Shown here one piece after another: positions 1 through 8,038 of a stretch of 25,076 nt of DNA (position 1 is the stretch's first letter; each line of letters opens with the position of its first letter). Source of the DNA: CAYFJO01 sp964343305 (GTDB lineage: Bacteria; Planctomycetota; Planctomycetia; Pirellulales; Pirellulaceae). Below the pieces are notes generated by a model, which made no database searches, was not told the origin of the DNA, and was given only the letters and a program-made list of their open reading frames with translations. The DNA is taken from positions 1-25,076 of the forward strand of contig CAYFJO010000130.1 of assembly GCA_964343305.1 (NCBI GenBank), given 5' to 3'. Both the position numbers and the translations under genes were made by a program.

Positions 1-1
1 G

Positions 2-1165
2 AAGTATGTCGTTCCGATGGCGGTTCACCACGACGGGTTTGCGATGTGGGATTCCCAGGTGATCGATGAATTCAATACCGCGAAGATGGGACCCAAAAAA
101 GACACTGTGCGGATGGTCGTGGAACAAGCCAGACGGCGGCGCATGAAGGTAGGAGTCTCCACGCACGCGGCACGCCACTCGTGGTATTTCCCAAAGCCAG
201 CAGGTTACGACGTCTCCGATCCTCGTTACGTACAACTGTACGGTGAGGGTTTGGGTAAAGGAGGGCTGCCTCGACCGGAGGCGATGAAGAAATGGAAGGA
301 TACGCTTGGCGAGTTGGTCGAGACGTTCTCGCCGGACTACATCTTTGTTGATGGCGGCACGGCTGATACCTACACCAACAAAAAGAGCTACGTGGTGCAG
401 GATACTTTCCGCGAAATCGTCGCGCATTACTACAACCATGCCCGCGCAAACGGATACGAACCCGTGATCACGTTCAAGAGAGAATCTCTATTCAAGGAGG
501 AAGCGGTACCCGATTATGAGGGTGGTAACCTGATCGGTATCGCACCGTACAAGTGGCAGACGCATGCCAGTATCGCCGGATGGTTGTATCGACCCGGACT
601 TCCCCCTACGCCTTCCCATCGTCTCTTCAAGAAGATCATCGACGTTGTGAGCAAGAACGGGAACATGTTGCTCAACCTTGCACTTCGTGCTGACGGATCG
701 ATTCCGGAAGAGGAAATCGCTTTCCTCAAGGACATGGCGGAATGGACCCGAGTCGTCGGAGAAGGATTGCATAAGAGTCGACCCTGGCTCGTCTATGGAG
801 AGATTGAACCAGGACAAGAGTTCTTCTTTCGGGAACATTCCCACAAAGGAATTGTTTACAACGACCCCAAGCGCATCAGAATGGGAGCGACGCGGACGTA
901 CGATGGAGACATCCGCTACACGCGTAGCAAAGACGGAAAGACCATCTACGCGACCCGCATGTCCTGGCCGGAGGAGGCCTTCACGCTGACATCATTTGCC
1001 ACCGGCGGTGTGGGTGAGGACGTGGAGATCAAAACCATCTCCTTGCTGGGCAGCGACGCGAAAATCCAGTGGAACAGAACGAACAAGGGCATCGTGATCA
1101 TTCCGCCGTCAACTCCTGTGTTCGAAAGCAAGGACTGGCCCGTGATGTTCAAGTTGGAGCCTTAG
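2..1165 (+). CDS. Alpha-L-fucosidase, GH29 family (5' end missing)
   Basis: Likely hydrolyses terminal alpha-L-fucose from glycans, probably in the periplasm or outside the cell. The frame is open from base 2, so the N-terminus (signal peptide and first barrel strands) lies outside the window; the ATG at 17 is internal. Seen: the HHDGF motif (bases 26-40) typical of GH29 barrels, then PDYIFVDGG, whose Asp codon at 350-352 is in the place of the GH29 nucleophile (usually in a W-x-D-G context; here F-V-D-G). Also seen is NMLLNLALRADGSIPEE from base 662, close to the family's N-x-L-L-N-x-x-x-x-x-D-G-x-I-P-E segment, followed by a C-terminal beta domain after about base 800. The stop is 45 nt before the sulfatase start, so the two may be cotranscribed. 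Family assignment is firm; fucose specificity is inferred from the family. Confidence 0.88.
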   Translation, partial: KYVVPMAVHHDGFAMWDSQVIDEFNTAKMGPKKDTVRMVVEQARRRRMKVGVSTHAARHSWYFPKPAGYDVSDPRYVQLYGEGLGKGGLPRPEAMKKWKDTLGELVETFSPDYIFVDGGTADTYTNKKSYVVQDTFREIVAHYYNHARANGYEPVITFKRESLFKEEAVPDYEGGNLIGIAPYKWQTHASIAGWLYRPGLPPTPSHRLFKKIIDVVSKNGNMLLNLALRADGSIPEEEIAFLKDMAEWTRVVGEGLHKSRPWLVYGEIEPGQEFFFREHSHKGIVYNDPKRIRMGATRTYDGDIRYTRSKDGKTIYATRMSWPEEAFTLTSFATGGVGEDVEIKTISLLGSDAKIQWNRTNKGIVIIPPSTPVFESKDWPVMFKLEP

Positions 1166-1210
1166 AACAATGAGCAGGAAAATGGTCTTGGGCGGAGGCA
1201 AAGTGACGAG

Positions 1211-2938
1211 ATGACAATGAAAATGATAATAAGAACAGTTTTCAAAAGATCCGTATACCTATGTGGCTGTGCAGTGGTGTTCGCCGGGGCAAGTCTCGCC
1301 TTTGCCGAAAGTGAGCGAGGTGGCCGTCCCAATATCCTGTTCATTCACATGGAGGACATGGGCTGTGAGATTCCGCCTTATGGCGACATGACCCAGAAGA
1401 CGCCGAACCTGAGTCGCCTGGCTGAGCAAGGCATGGTTTTTGACCGCGTGAATGTGACGGCGGCCTCCTGTGCGCTGTCGCGCGGCAGTCTGTTCAGCGG
1501 GCTCTATCCGCATCAGAACGGAATTTGGGGTTTTGTCGACACCCACGGCTGGCATTACCGGAAAGAAGTAATCACTTATATCGAGCTTTTGGGTAAAGCC
1601 GGCTACAGAACCGGCCTCACCTACAAAACCGGTTTGGCAGCCTCTGACAAATCGAAAGTGCCCTTCGACTTAATGGCTTCATATAACCACAATCCCTACA
1701 TCAAGGGTACGAACCCTTACAAGGTAAGTAATTGCATCGACCATTTTAAGAAGTTCCTGGAGACCCAGCCGAAAGGGAAGCCTTTCTACTTCCAGGCGCA
1801 GACCAACGACACCCACAATGATTGGGATCGTCCCGAGATGATTCGGGGGATGGAGACGACTCACGGCTTGAAGCCCGTGGATCCCAGCCAGGTGAAGGCT
1901 TCGAACTTTCCAAACCTCGGGAATGACATTCAACTCACACCGAAGTTCAAGAAATACCTGGCGGGCTACTACGGGGCGATTCAGCGCGTGGATTACTATG
2001 TGGGTGAAATCCTGTCACTGCTTGAGAAGTTTGGCCATACGGATAACACGCTCGTAATCTTCTCATCAGACCATGGACCGTCTGATATCAACAACCGTGG
2101 CAAGGTCACGTCCTATGAGCATGGGGTACGCGTGCCATTCATCGTAAAGTGGCCCGGGGTGGTGAAGCCGAAGACCCGCTCCGATGCGTTGGTCTCTTTT
2201 GTCGACCTGTACCCCACGTTTTGTGCGGTGGCCGGGGCTGACGTGCCCGACTATCTTCCAGGCTATTCGCTGGTGCCGGTATTTGACGGCAGGAAACCCG
2301 ACGGTGTTCGCAAGTATCTGTTTACCGCGTACAACGCTCATGGCACGGGCTATGCCATGCTTTACCCCGGGCGCACGATCAACGATGGGCGCTTCAAATT
2401 GATTCACCATCTGATGGCGGATGGCAAAACGCCGCGCGGAAAGACAAAATACGGCGGATACCCATACAAACCCCACCGGCTGAAGGACAGTATCGCCGCT
2501 TCCGGTTCTGACAGTCAGGCGGCAGACATTGTGAGGCGCACGGTCACGCCGCCGCCGCTGGAGTTATACGATTTGCAAAATGATCCCGGAGAAACGGTTA
2601 ATCTCGCCGGGGACCCCAAGTATCAGTCGGTATTGAAATCGCTTCAGGCGGAGTTGGGCAAGTGGCGCGTGGGCACGGATGATCCGCTGCGCGATCCGAA
2701 GGTCCTGGACGAATTTATCGATGAGTGGCTGAGAGATGTGGATGTCTATTTCAAAGTGATATTGGAAAAGGGAAGAAAGGCCTTGCTGCAGGAAGGAAAA
2801 GATCCTTCGGGTTTAAAGAGATCAGCAATCGTTAGCGCCGGGAAGGGAGTTGCAGGCAGGGAACGCTGGTGCCTGAACAGAGAGCGCTGGATAGACGCCT
2901 CGGACCCGTCGAACTGGATTAAGGATCCCGGTCGTTGA
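1211..2938 (+). CDS. Secreted sulfatase (S1 family) with atypical CALSR active-site motif
   Basis: A 575-aa sulfatase, expected to remove sulfate esters from a polysaccharide in the periplasm. It has a signal peptide (hydrophobic residues about 16-32, AFA-ES cleavage region) and then PNILFIHMEDMG, with E48-D49 where most S1 enzymes have Asp-Asp for calcium. The modification motif is C87-A-L-S-R91 followed by GSLFSGLYPHQNG. Canonical formylglycine motifs are C-x-P/A-x-R, so Leu89 is unusual. Further on are SSDHG (D287-H288) and YEHGVRVPFIVKWPG, both typical of the fold. About 80 residues follow the usual C-terminal subdomain, rich in charged residues and not recognised. No sulfatase-maturing enzyme is encoded in the window. 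Three in-frame ATGs cluster at the start (1211, 1217, 1223); the first is used. Family certain; substrate unknown; activity depends on whether Cys87 can be matured. Confidence 0.9.
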   Translation: MTMKMIIRTVFKRSVYLCGCAVVFAGASLAFAESERGGRPNILFIHMEDMGCEIPPYGDMTQKTPNLSRLAEQGMVFDRVNVTAASCALSRGSLFSGLYPHQNGIWGFVDTHGWHYRKEVITYIELLGKAGYRTGLTYKTGLAASDKSKVPFDLMASYNHNPYIKGTNPYKVSNCIDHFKKFLETQPKGKPFYFQAQTNDTHNDWDRPEMIRGMETTHGLKPVDPSQVKASNFPNLGNDIQLTPKFKKYLAGYYGAIQRVDYYVGEILSLLEKFGHTDNTLVIFSSDHGPSDINNRGKVTSYEHGVRVPFIVKWPGVVKPKTRSDALVSFVDLYPTFCAVAGADVPDYLPGYSLVPVFDGRKPDGVRKYLFTAYNAHGTGYAMLYPGRTINDGRFKLIHHLMADGKTPRGKTKYGGYPYKPHRLKDSIAASGSDSQAADIVRRTVTPPPLELYDLQNDPGETVNLAGDPKYQSVLKSLQAELGKWRVGTDDPLRDPKVLDEFIDEWLRDVDVYFKVILEKGRKALLQEGKDPSGLKRSAIVSAGKGVAGRERWCLNRERWIDASDPSNWIKDPGR

Positions 2939-3034
2939 TTAGCGGATTGGTAACGACGTGGTATGTCATTAGCTGCAAACCCGAATCGTGAGAGTTCTGC
3001 TGTTGCGGACGCAGGAGATGAAAAGAGGTGACGA

Positions 3035-5362
3035 ATGCAGGACGAGAGCGTGAAAAGAACCGGCGTTCGCAGGAATTCCTGTTCCATGGTCCTTGCCGTT
3101 TCTGCGTTGGCCGTGATGCAAACTGCCTACGCAGATGACAGGATCACGCCTGGACAACTGATTATCGAGCGCCCCACGCTGATCTGCCTGGGTCTTCAGT
3201 GGTATACCTCCGGAGACGACAACAAGAACGCGGAAGTGTCCGTGAAGTACCGCAAGGTCGGCCAGACCAACTGGAAGGCCGGACTCGATCTGTGGCGGCT
3301 GAACGGGCAGCGGTGCATAAGCTACCACGGCGAGGACCACGACTTCTACGAGCCGCCTCACATGTTTGCCGGCAGCCTGTTCGACCTTGAACCGGACACG
3401 CAGTACGAATGTGTTCTCACGATGTCCGATCCGGACGGCGTGATGAAAACTGCCGAGCGGCGGGCCGTCGTGCGCACGCGGCGCGAACCGCGCCCGTCCG
3501 CGGACTCGCGCGTCTTGCATCTTGGCGGAGCAAAGAGTGACTTCTCAGACTTTCGCACCGCCGTGGATGCGCTGGCGCCCGGCGACACGCTGTTGGTGCA
3601 TCGCGGCGTGTACCCGCTATCGCGGCCGTCGGATGCCGACTATCTGGACAACCACGCCTTCACGCTCGACCTTCAGGGCACCGCGGAGCGGCCCATCACG
3701 ATCAAGGCCGCAGGCGATGGCGAAGTTGTTTTCGACGGCCGGGGTAACTACATGCTGTTTGACGTGCAGAATGCGCAGCATCTCATTCTCGACGGGTTGA
3801 CCATCCGAGGCGCGGACTTTGCCGTGTATGCGGGAGGCACGCTGCCGTGTGAGAACCAAGGCATCGTCGTGCGCGACTGCACCTACACGAATATCAAACG
3901 AAGTGTCCAAGGTTTCGTCGTGGATACGGAGCGCGGAAAGTCTGGAGAAGCGTCCGGGAGGACGGCTGGGCGCGTCCGGCATGTCGGCGGCCCGAGCAAA
4001 GTAGTCGATGGCGTTCCGGTCAACCCGAAGGATGGCGGTCGAGTCTTCAGATCGCTGGGCAACGCGCTCTTCGGTGACGATCGCTGGACTCAGGACCGCT
4101 GCGGTCGATCCTCCAAGCGACGGAACGACCCGGTCCGGTCCGGAGACACGATCATTGTCCACCGGGGCGAAACCCTACTGGACCACAGCAAGAAGTCGCA
4201 CTGGGGTCCCTGTTACTTCTACAACAGCACCATCGTGCTGAACCTCAAGGGAATGCCCGATCGGCCGATCACCATCCGCGGAGAAGGCCGCCCGGTCTTC
4301 GACGGTGTGGGAAACTACAAGATCTTCGATGTTCAGGGCAGTGAGCATCTTGTTATCGAGGGACTGCACTTCAAGAACGCAAGCTTCGCGGTCTACAAGG
4401 GGGAGCAGACCGTGCGGCGTCCCGTCGTGGGGCTCACCGTGCGCCGCTGCCGCTTCGAGGACGTCGGCTGCGGCGTGTACGGCATCTCCGGCGCGAACCG
4501 CGATTTCCTGATCAGCGACAATGTCTTCATCGGACGCTGCAACGAGACCTATCCCGTCACCGAGAAGAACAAAGGAAGGGCGTGGGCACATGATGAAGCA
4601 TCCTATTCCGCAGTGCATCTTGCCGGCCAGGGCCACGTGATCTGCCACAATGACGTTTACCGGTTCTTCGACGGCCTGCAGATGCAGTCGAACTGGGCAA
4701 CCAGCCCCACGGTGAATACCTACTGGACTGCGGGCGGCGACGAACCAGTCGAGTTGCGAACCTCGGCCGTGGATATTTACAACAACATCCTTCGGTGGAC
4801 ACCGGACAACGCGATCGAAGCGGACATGGCCCATCACAACATTCGCATCATGCGCAACCTTTGCGTGGACACATTCGGCGGCTACTGGTCCAACCAGTTC
4901 GTGATGGGCGGCCCGTGCTATTGGATCCGCAATGTGGCCTACTCAGGATGCCCGTACATGTATAAGAACGACGCCGGACCCGTTGGGGTTTACAGTCTCC
5001 ACAATACGTTTATCGGTGGCAGGCCGGAGTCATGGCCGCCGCGGCGCGTGAACGTGGGACCCAGGCGGTTCACTTCCAGTTCGTCTAAAGTGAGTTTTGG
5101 TGACCTCATCCTGAAGCCCGGCGACTGCGCGGGTATCTTCTCGAATCCGCCCGCAATCCCGCCACGCGATAAGGACCTGACACCAACACCTTTCACGCTC
5201 GATGATTTTGCGCCAACAACTGAAAGCCCGGCCATTGATCGGGCCGCGGATATCTTGTCCAACATCAATGATGATTACGAAGGTAAGGCACCGGATCTGG
5301 GTGCCTTTGAACACGGCAAGCCAACGCCGCATTACGGGCCGAGAAAGAGTGAGCAAGGATGA
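3035..5362 (+). CDS. Secreted right-handed beta-helix protein with FN3-like N-domain and internal duplication
   Basis: A 775-aa exported protein, probably binding or cleaving polysaccharide; no lyase catalytic residues can be named. The start is supported by GAGGTG four bases upstream. A signal peptide (residues about 16-33, ending TAYA) precedes an FN3-like domain (about 40-150, with the FDLEPDTQYECVLT signature). Two related beta-helix entry modules follow: R159-V-L-H-L-G-G leading to GDTLLVHRG (183), and R313-V-R-H-V-G-G leading to GDTIIVHRGE (370). Both continue with RPITI, VFDG, GNY, a DVQ segment, HL, and FAVY. The linker at about 285-369 is Arg/Lys-rich and poor in beta-helix pattern. 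The C-terminal helix (about 400-740) ends with TESPAIDRA and PDLGAFEHG, common at the end of secreted planctomycete beta-helix proteins. It lies 96 nt after the sulfatase and its stop overlaps the ATG of a decayed small gene. Confidence 0.8.
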   Translation: MQDESVKRTGVRRNSCSMVLAVSALAVMQTAYADDRITPGQLIIERPTLICLGLQWYTSGDDNKNAEVSVKYRKVGQTNWKAGLDLWRLNGQRCISYHGEDHDFYEPPHMFAGSLFDLEPDTQYECVLTMSDPDGVMKTAERRAVVRTRREPRPSADSRVLHLGGAKSDFSDFRTAVDALAPGDTLLVHRGVYPLSRPSDADYLDNHAFTLDLQGTAERPITIKAAGDGEVVFDGRGNYMLFDVQNAQHLILDGLTIRGADFAVYAGGTLPCENQGIVVRDCTYTNIKRSVQGFVVDTERGKSGEASGRTAGRVRHVGGPSKVVDGVPVNPKDGGRVFRSLGNALFGDDRWTQDRCGRSSKRRNDPVRSGDTIIVHRGETLLDHSKKSHWGPCYFYNSTIVLNLKGMPDRPITIRGEGRPVFDGVGNYKIFDVQGSEHLVIEGLHFKNASFAVYKGEQTVRRPVVGLTVRRCRFEDVGCGVYGISGANRDFLISDNVFIGRCNETYPVTEKNKGRAWAHDEASYSAVHLAGQGHVICHNDVYRFFDGLQMQSNWATSPTVNTYWTAGGDEPVELRTSAVDIYNNILRWTPDNAIEADMAHHNIRIMRNLCVDTFGGYWSNQFVMGGPCYWIRNVAYSGCPYMYKNDAGPVGVYSLHNTFIGGRPESWPPRRVNVGPRRFTSSSSKVSFGDLILKPGDCAGIFSNPPAIPPRDKDLTPTPFTLDDFAPTTESPAIDRAADILSNINDDYEGKAPDLGAFEHGKPTPHYGPRKSEQG

Positions 5363-5643
5363 AAACGATGAACGACTTCAGAACCTCCAGTTTCGGTTTG
5401 ATCCTGATGCTGTGCGGCGGACTCTCTGCCGCTGAGCCGGGAACTCCCAAAACTGCTGCATAGAAAGCGTCAAAGTCTGTCAGGGAGAAGGTTAGGATGA
5501 GGGTGGCAATGATTGAACAAAAGGGCGCAAAGGACGCGAAGAGAAGAGACCTTTGTGATCTTCGCGACCTTCTGTCAAGAATTCTCGAATAGAGAGGGCA
5601 TCCCAAACCCGACTACGCTAAGATCAAACTGCGTCTGAAGTGA
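5359..5643 (+). pseudogene. Decayed small secreted-protein gene, interior replaced by repeat sequence
   Basis: The start codon overlaps the upstream stop (ATGA at 5359-5362). It encodes 34 residues: a short basic start, a hydrophobic core (FGLILMLCGGLSA) and an AEPGTPKTAA tail, then TAG at 5461-5463. This is the shape of a signal peptide without a mature protein. In the same frame, after a stretch of common intergenic-type repeats and a second stop (5590-5592), a 16-codon segment RGHPKPDYAKIKLRLK ends with TGA at 5641-5643, which overlaps the GTG start of the next gene. Two stop/start overlaps in one frame suggest a former translationally coupled gene whose interior was lost. The original product is not recognisable. 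That the C-terminal piece belongs to it is inference; the signal-peptide piece is clearer. Confidence 0.5.
5464..5592. repeat. Patch of common intergenic repeat-type sequence with hairpin
   Basis: Two motifs that I recall as dispersed intergenic repeats in many planctomycete, verrucomicrobial and other environmental genomes lie side by side. The first is about 5479-5505, whose complement reads like CCCTCATCCTAACCTTCTCC (the 'PHPNPLP' type). The second is about 5520-5575, of the 'GCGCAAAGGACGCGAAG ... CTTTGTG ... CTTCGCG' type. The second contains a perfect 7-bp inverted repeat, CGCGAAG (5535-5541) and CTTCGCG (5560-5566), with an 18-nt loop. The short reading frames through it (K-D-A-K-R-R type) are spurious. 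Repeat identity is from memory and needs a genome-wide count; the inverted repeat is directly visible. Confidence 0.5.
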
Positions 5644-7787
5644 AAGCCAATCGCATGAAACCCACCCTCACACTCCTCACCGCCCTGCTGCTCGGGCCGC
5701 TTGCCGGACTGCACGCTGCCGATATGCCCGCCAAACCTTTCGTCTTTTGGTCCGCCGAGCCGGTGCTGCCGGGGGAGACGGCGATGTTACAGGGGGCAGG
5801 CTTCGGCAAGGACGCGAAAATCGAACTGACTCCGCTCGGTTCGACTGAGAAGGCCACGCCGGTCGCCGTGCTGGATGCGAATCCGCGATCGTTGCGATTC
5901 GTCGTGCCCAAGGATTGGGCCGCGGGAGCGTATCGGTGTCGTGTCTGGACGAAATCGGGCGCCATGGAGCGCCTTATCAATGCTCCGCAGCCATGGTGGT
6001 TTCAGGCGGATGATGGCCGGCGTGCCACGCCTGGAGGCTGGGTGCGGATCTGCGGACGATGTCTGGCAATGGATCCCGCAAAGGCTGCAGTTGAATTGCG
6101 GCGCGACGGCGAAACGTGGGCGTTGCCGCTGAGCGAGTCGTCGATGTGGTCGCTCGATGCCGGCGTACCGGAGGATTTGTTGGCGGGTGATTACGAACTC
6201 TGGACACACAACGGCTCCGGTGATGAGGCAGGTTGGGTACACGTCGATCGGTTGAAGATCGCGGTGGCAAACAAACCATGGCAGCAGCGCGTGTTCGATG
6301 TCACGGAGATGGGCGCCACACCGGACGACGACACGGACGACAGCGCAGCCCTGCAAGATGCGCTGGATGAACTCGCCGTGAAGGGTGGCGGCGTGGTGAG
6401 TTTTCCGCGCGGGAGATTTCGGCTGACGGGCGGCTTTACCTTGCCGCAGAACGTGATATTGTGCGGCGCCGGCACGGAGTTGACCCATCTGGTCTGGGCG
6501 GACACGGAGACGCCGCCCGACGCGTTCTTCACCAGCGGCACGGGCGGAGTGGGTATCGAGGATCTGAGCCTGTACGCCTTGAACTATCGCGTGGGAGTCA
6601 GTGTGAAGGCCCCCAAAGACGCAGCGCGCGCGAAGAATGTTTGCATCCGGCGAGTGCGGGTGCGATTCACGGCGCTGAGCGTAAAAGGCCTCACTCTCGA
6701 CGTGATCCGCCAGCGACTCGAATCGCTGCGGCGGGCGGCGGTGTTCGAGATCTTCGCGGACAACGTGCAGATCATTGACTGCGACCTTGCTTGGACGAAG
6801 AACATCGGATTTGCCGCGCAGGGGCACGACATCGTGTGCCGGGGCAATCGGGCGCAGGCGGACGAGGGTGGCTGGTGTCCGGTCGGCGGCGGACGGCGAG
6901 CCGTCGTCGAGCATAACGACTTCAACGGAGTCACGACCGGCATCACGCGTGGTGCGGAGGTATTCTTCGCGCACAACCGGATCACTCACGTCTATCGCGG
7001 TTTCCGCGAGGGCTTCACCACCGACGGCGCATTTGGTGGCCCAGGGCTGCTCAAAGACGCAAAGGTCACGGGGCGCGAAATCCGCCACGCAGGCGCGAGC
7101 GGACGCACGGACGCCCCACACATTCCCGCCTTCGTGCGCGTGATTGCCGGCCCGGGCGCGGGACAGTGGCGCCGGGTGGAGCGATTCGAACGCGACCGTC
7201 TGATCATGGATCGTCCCTTTGACGTGCCGGTGGACGCTGGCTCGCAGTTCTATGCCGCGAACGCGATGACGCGGCACATCCTGTTCGACAACGAATGGTC
7301 GGACACAGGCATCGCCGCGCAGTTCTACGGCGGTGCGCTCGATTGCGTGATGGCTGGCAATCGCAGCGCCCGCAGCGGTGGCTTCCGCGCCTGGGGCAAC
7401 GAAACCGCGTGGTACGTGCAGATGCTCGGCAATCACGTCACCGAGGGCTATGGCACTGCCGGTCCTGAGGCGAACGCAGGCGTCTCCGCATTGCACGTCG
7501 TCGGCCCGTATCTCACGCGCAACAACATCCGTTTCACCGGCACAACGGCGCGCGGCATCGTCATGCGCCGTAATCGTCTCGACAACAACGCCAGCATCCT
7601 ACTGCGGGCCGCGATCCACGACGTCCTGATCGAGAACAACACGATCCGCCACTCCGCCAAAGGAATCGTCGGCGACCTTTGGCAGCGTCAAAGCGGCGTG
7701 CTGCTGCGTGACAACACACTCGAGGACGTGACGACGCATTACGATCCCATAGAGGCAGGCTATTTGAAGATTGAGAGCCAGCCATGA
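5640..7787 (+). CDS. Secreted pectate-lyase-fold (beta-helix) protein with N-terminal Ig/TIG-like region
   Basis: A 715-aa exported protein, probably a polysaccharide lyase or glycosidase of the Pectate_lyase_3 type. The signal peptide is clear (LTLLTALLLGPLAGLHAADM). The start is uncertain: GTG 5640 overlaps the stop of the decayed frame upstream, while ATG 5655 gives a shorter leader; neither has a strong ribosome site. Residues about 35-105 read like a TIG/IPT beta-sandwich (VLPGETAMLQGAGFG; AGAYRCRVWTKSG). From about 218 the family hallmark appears: FDVTEMGATPDDDTDDSAALQDAL, then VVSFPRGRFRL, followed by N- and D-rich helix rungs (NVQIIDCDL, RAVVEHNDF, VFFAHNRITHVYRGF, ILFDNEWSDTG). Catalytic residues cannot be assigned. 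The stop overlaps the ATG of an acetylesterase fragment (ATGA, 7784-7787). Fold assignment good, reaction unknown. Confidence 0.8.
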   Translation: MKANRMKPTLTLLTALLLGPLAGLHAADMPAKPFVFWSAEPVLPGETAMLQGAGFGKDAKIELTPLGSTEKATPVAVLDANPRSLRFVVPKDWAAGAYRCRVWTKSGAMERLINAPQPWWFQADDGRRATPGGWVRICGRCLAMDPAKAAVELRRDGETWALPLSESSMWSLDAGVPEDLLAGDYELWTHNGSGDEAGWVHVDRLKIAVANKPWQQRVFDVTEMGATPDDDTDDSAALQDALDELAVKGGGVVSFPRGRFRLTGGFTLPQNVILCGAGTELTHLVWADTETPPDAFFTSGTGGVGIEDLSLYALNYRVGVSVKAPKDAARAKNVCIRRVRVRFTALSVKGLTLDVIRQRLESLRRAAVFEIFADNVQIIDCDLAWTKNIGFAAQGHDIVCRGNRAQADEGGWCPVGGGRRAVVEHNDFNGVTTGITRGAEVFFAHNRITHVYRGFREGFTTDGAFGGPGLLKDAKVTGREIRHAGASGRTDAPHIPAFVRVIAGPGAGQWRRVERFERDRLIMDRPFDVPVDAGSQFYAANAMTRHILFDNEWSDTGIAAQFYGGALDCVMAGNRSARSGGFRAWGNETAWYVQMLGNHVTEGYGTAGPEANAGVSALHVVGPYLTRNNIRFTGTTARGIVMRRNRLDNNASILLRAAIHDVLIENNTIRHSAKGIVGDLWQRQSGVLLRDNTLEDVTTHYDPIEAGYLKIESQP

Positions 7788-8034
7788 AGGCCGGTGGGCC
7801 GTTCGTGCTGGAGCTGGACGGCAGGCCGGCGGCCTACATCGTCATGGTCGGCGATGTGTGGATCTGCGCCGGCCAGTCCAACATGGAGATGGGGTTGAAA
7901 AGTTGCACTGGGAGTACACAATGGCACCCGAGATCATTGCCGCGGCGGACCATCCTCGAATCCACCTCTGGCGGCGAAGCACTTCAGTCCCAGCCCGCGC
8001 GCAGACGTTGCACGATGATACGAAAAGGAGATAG
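7784..8034 (+). pseudogene. Internal fragment of a sialate O-acetylesterase, frameshifted
   Basis: From 7784 the frame reads MKAGGPFVLELDG, then VGDVWICAGQSNMEMG. This matches the interior of SASA-type sialate O-acetylesterases, where a K-A-G-G-P segment leads to V-G-x-V-W-x-C-S-G-Q-S-N-M-E with the catalytic Ser in GQSN. The expected N-terminal 50 or more residues are missing: an in-frame stop lies at 7772-7774. After about base 7895 the homologous text moves to another frame (HWEYTMAPEIIAAADHPRIHLW, about 7905-7980), fitting the family's 'E-x-I-A-x-A-x-x-P-x-I-R-L' stretch, and ends at TAG 8032-8034. So it is truncated at both ends and carries a frameshift near the GGGG run at about 7892. 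An unbroken frame joins the first part to the next gene (7784-10699), which would wrongly lengthen that gene by 85 residues. Confidence 0.7.
8025..8030 (+). promoter_or_regulatory. Ribosome-binding site deciding the 8039 start
   Basis: AAGGAG lies 8 nt before ATG 8039, directly ahead of a signal peptide. It overrides the longer open frame from 7784, which begins inside an esterase fragment. Confidence 0.7.
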
Positions 8035-8038
8035 TCGG

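Noticed and set aside
5787..7496. A 569-codon open frame on the minus strand
   Set aside because: It lies wholly antisense to the pectate-lyase-fold gene; composition is His/Arg/Val-rich as expected from a GC-rich shadow frame, and no domain or signal peptide is visible.
7784..8038. Extension of the PD40/heme protein to the start at 7784
   Set aside because: The first 85 codons are an acetylesterase fragment followed by out-of-frame text; the internal ATG at 8039 has AAGGAG upstream and begins a signal peptide.
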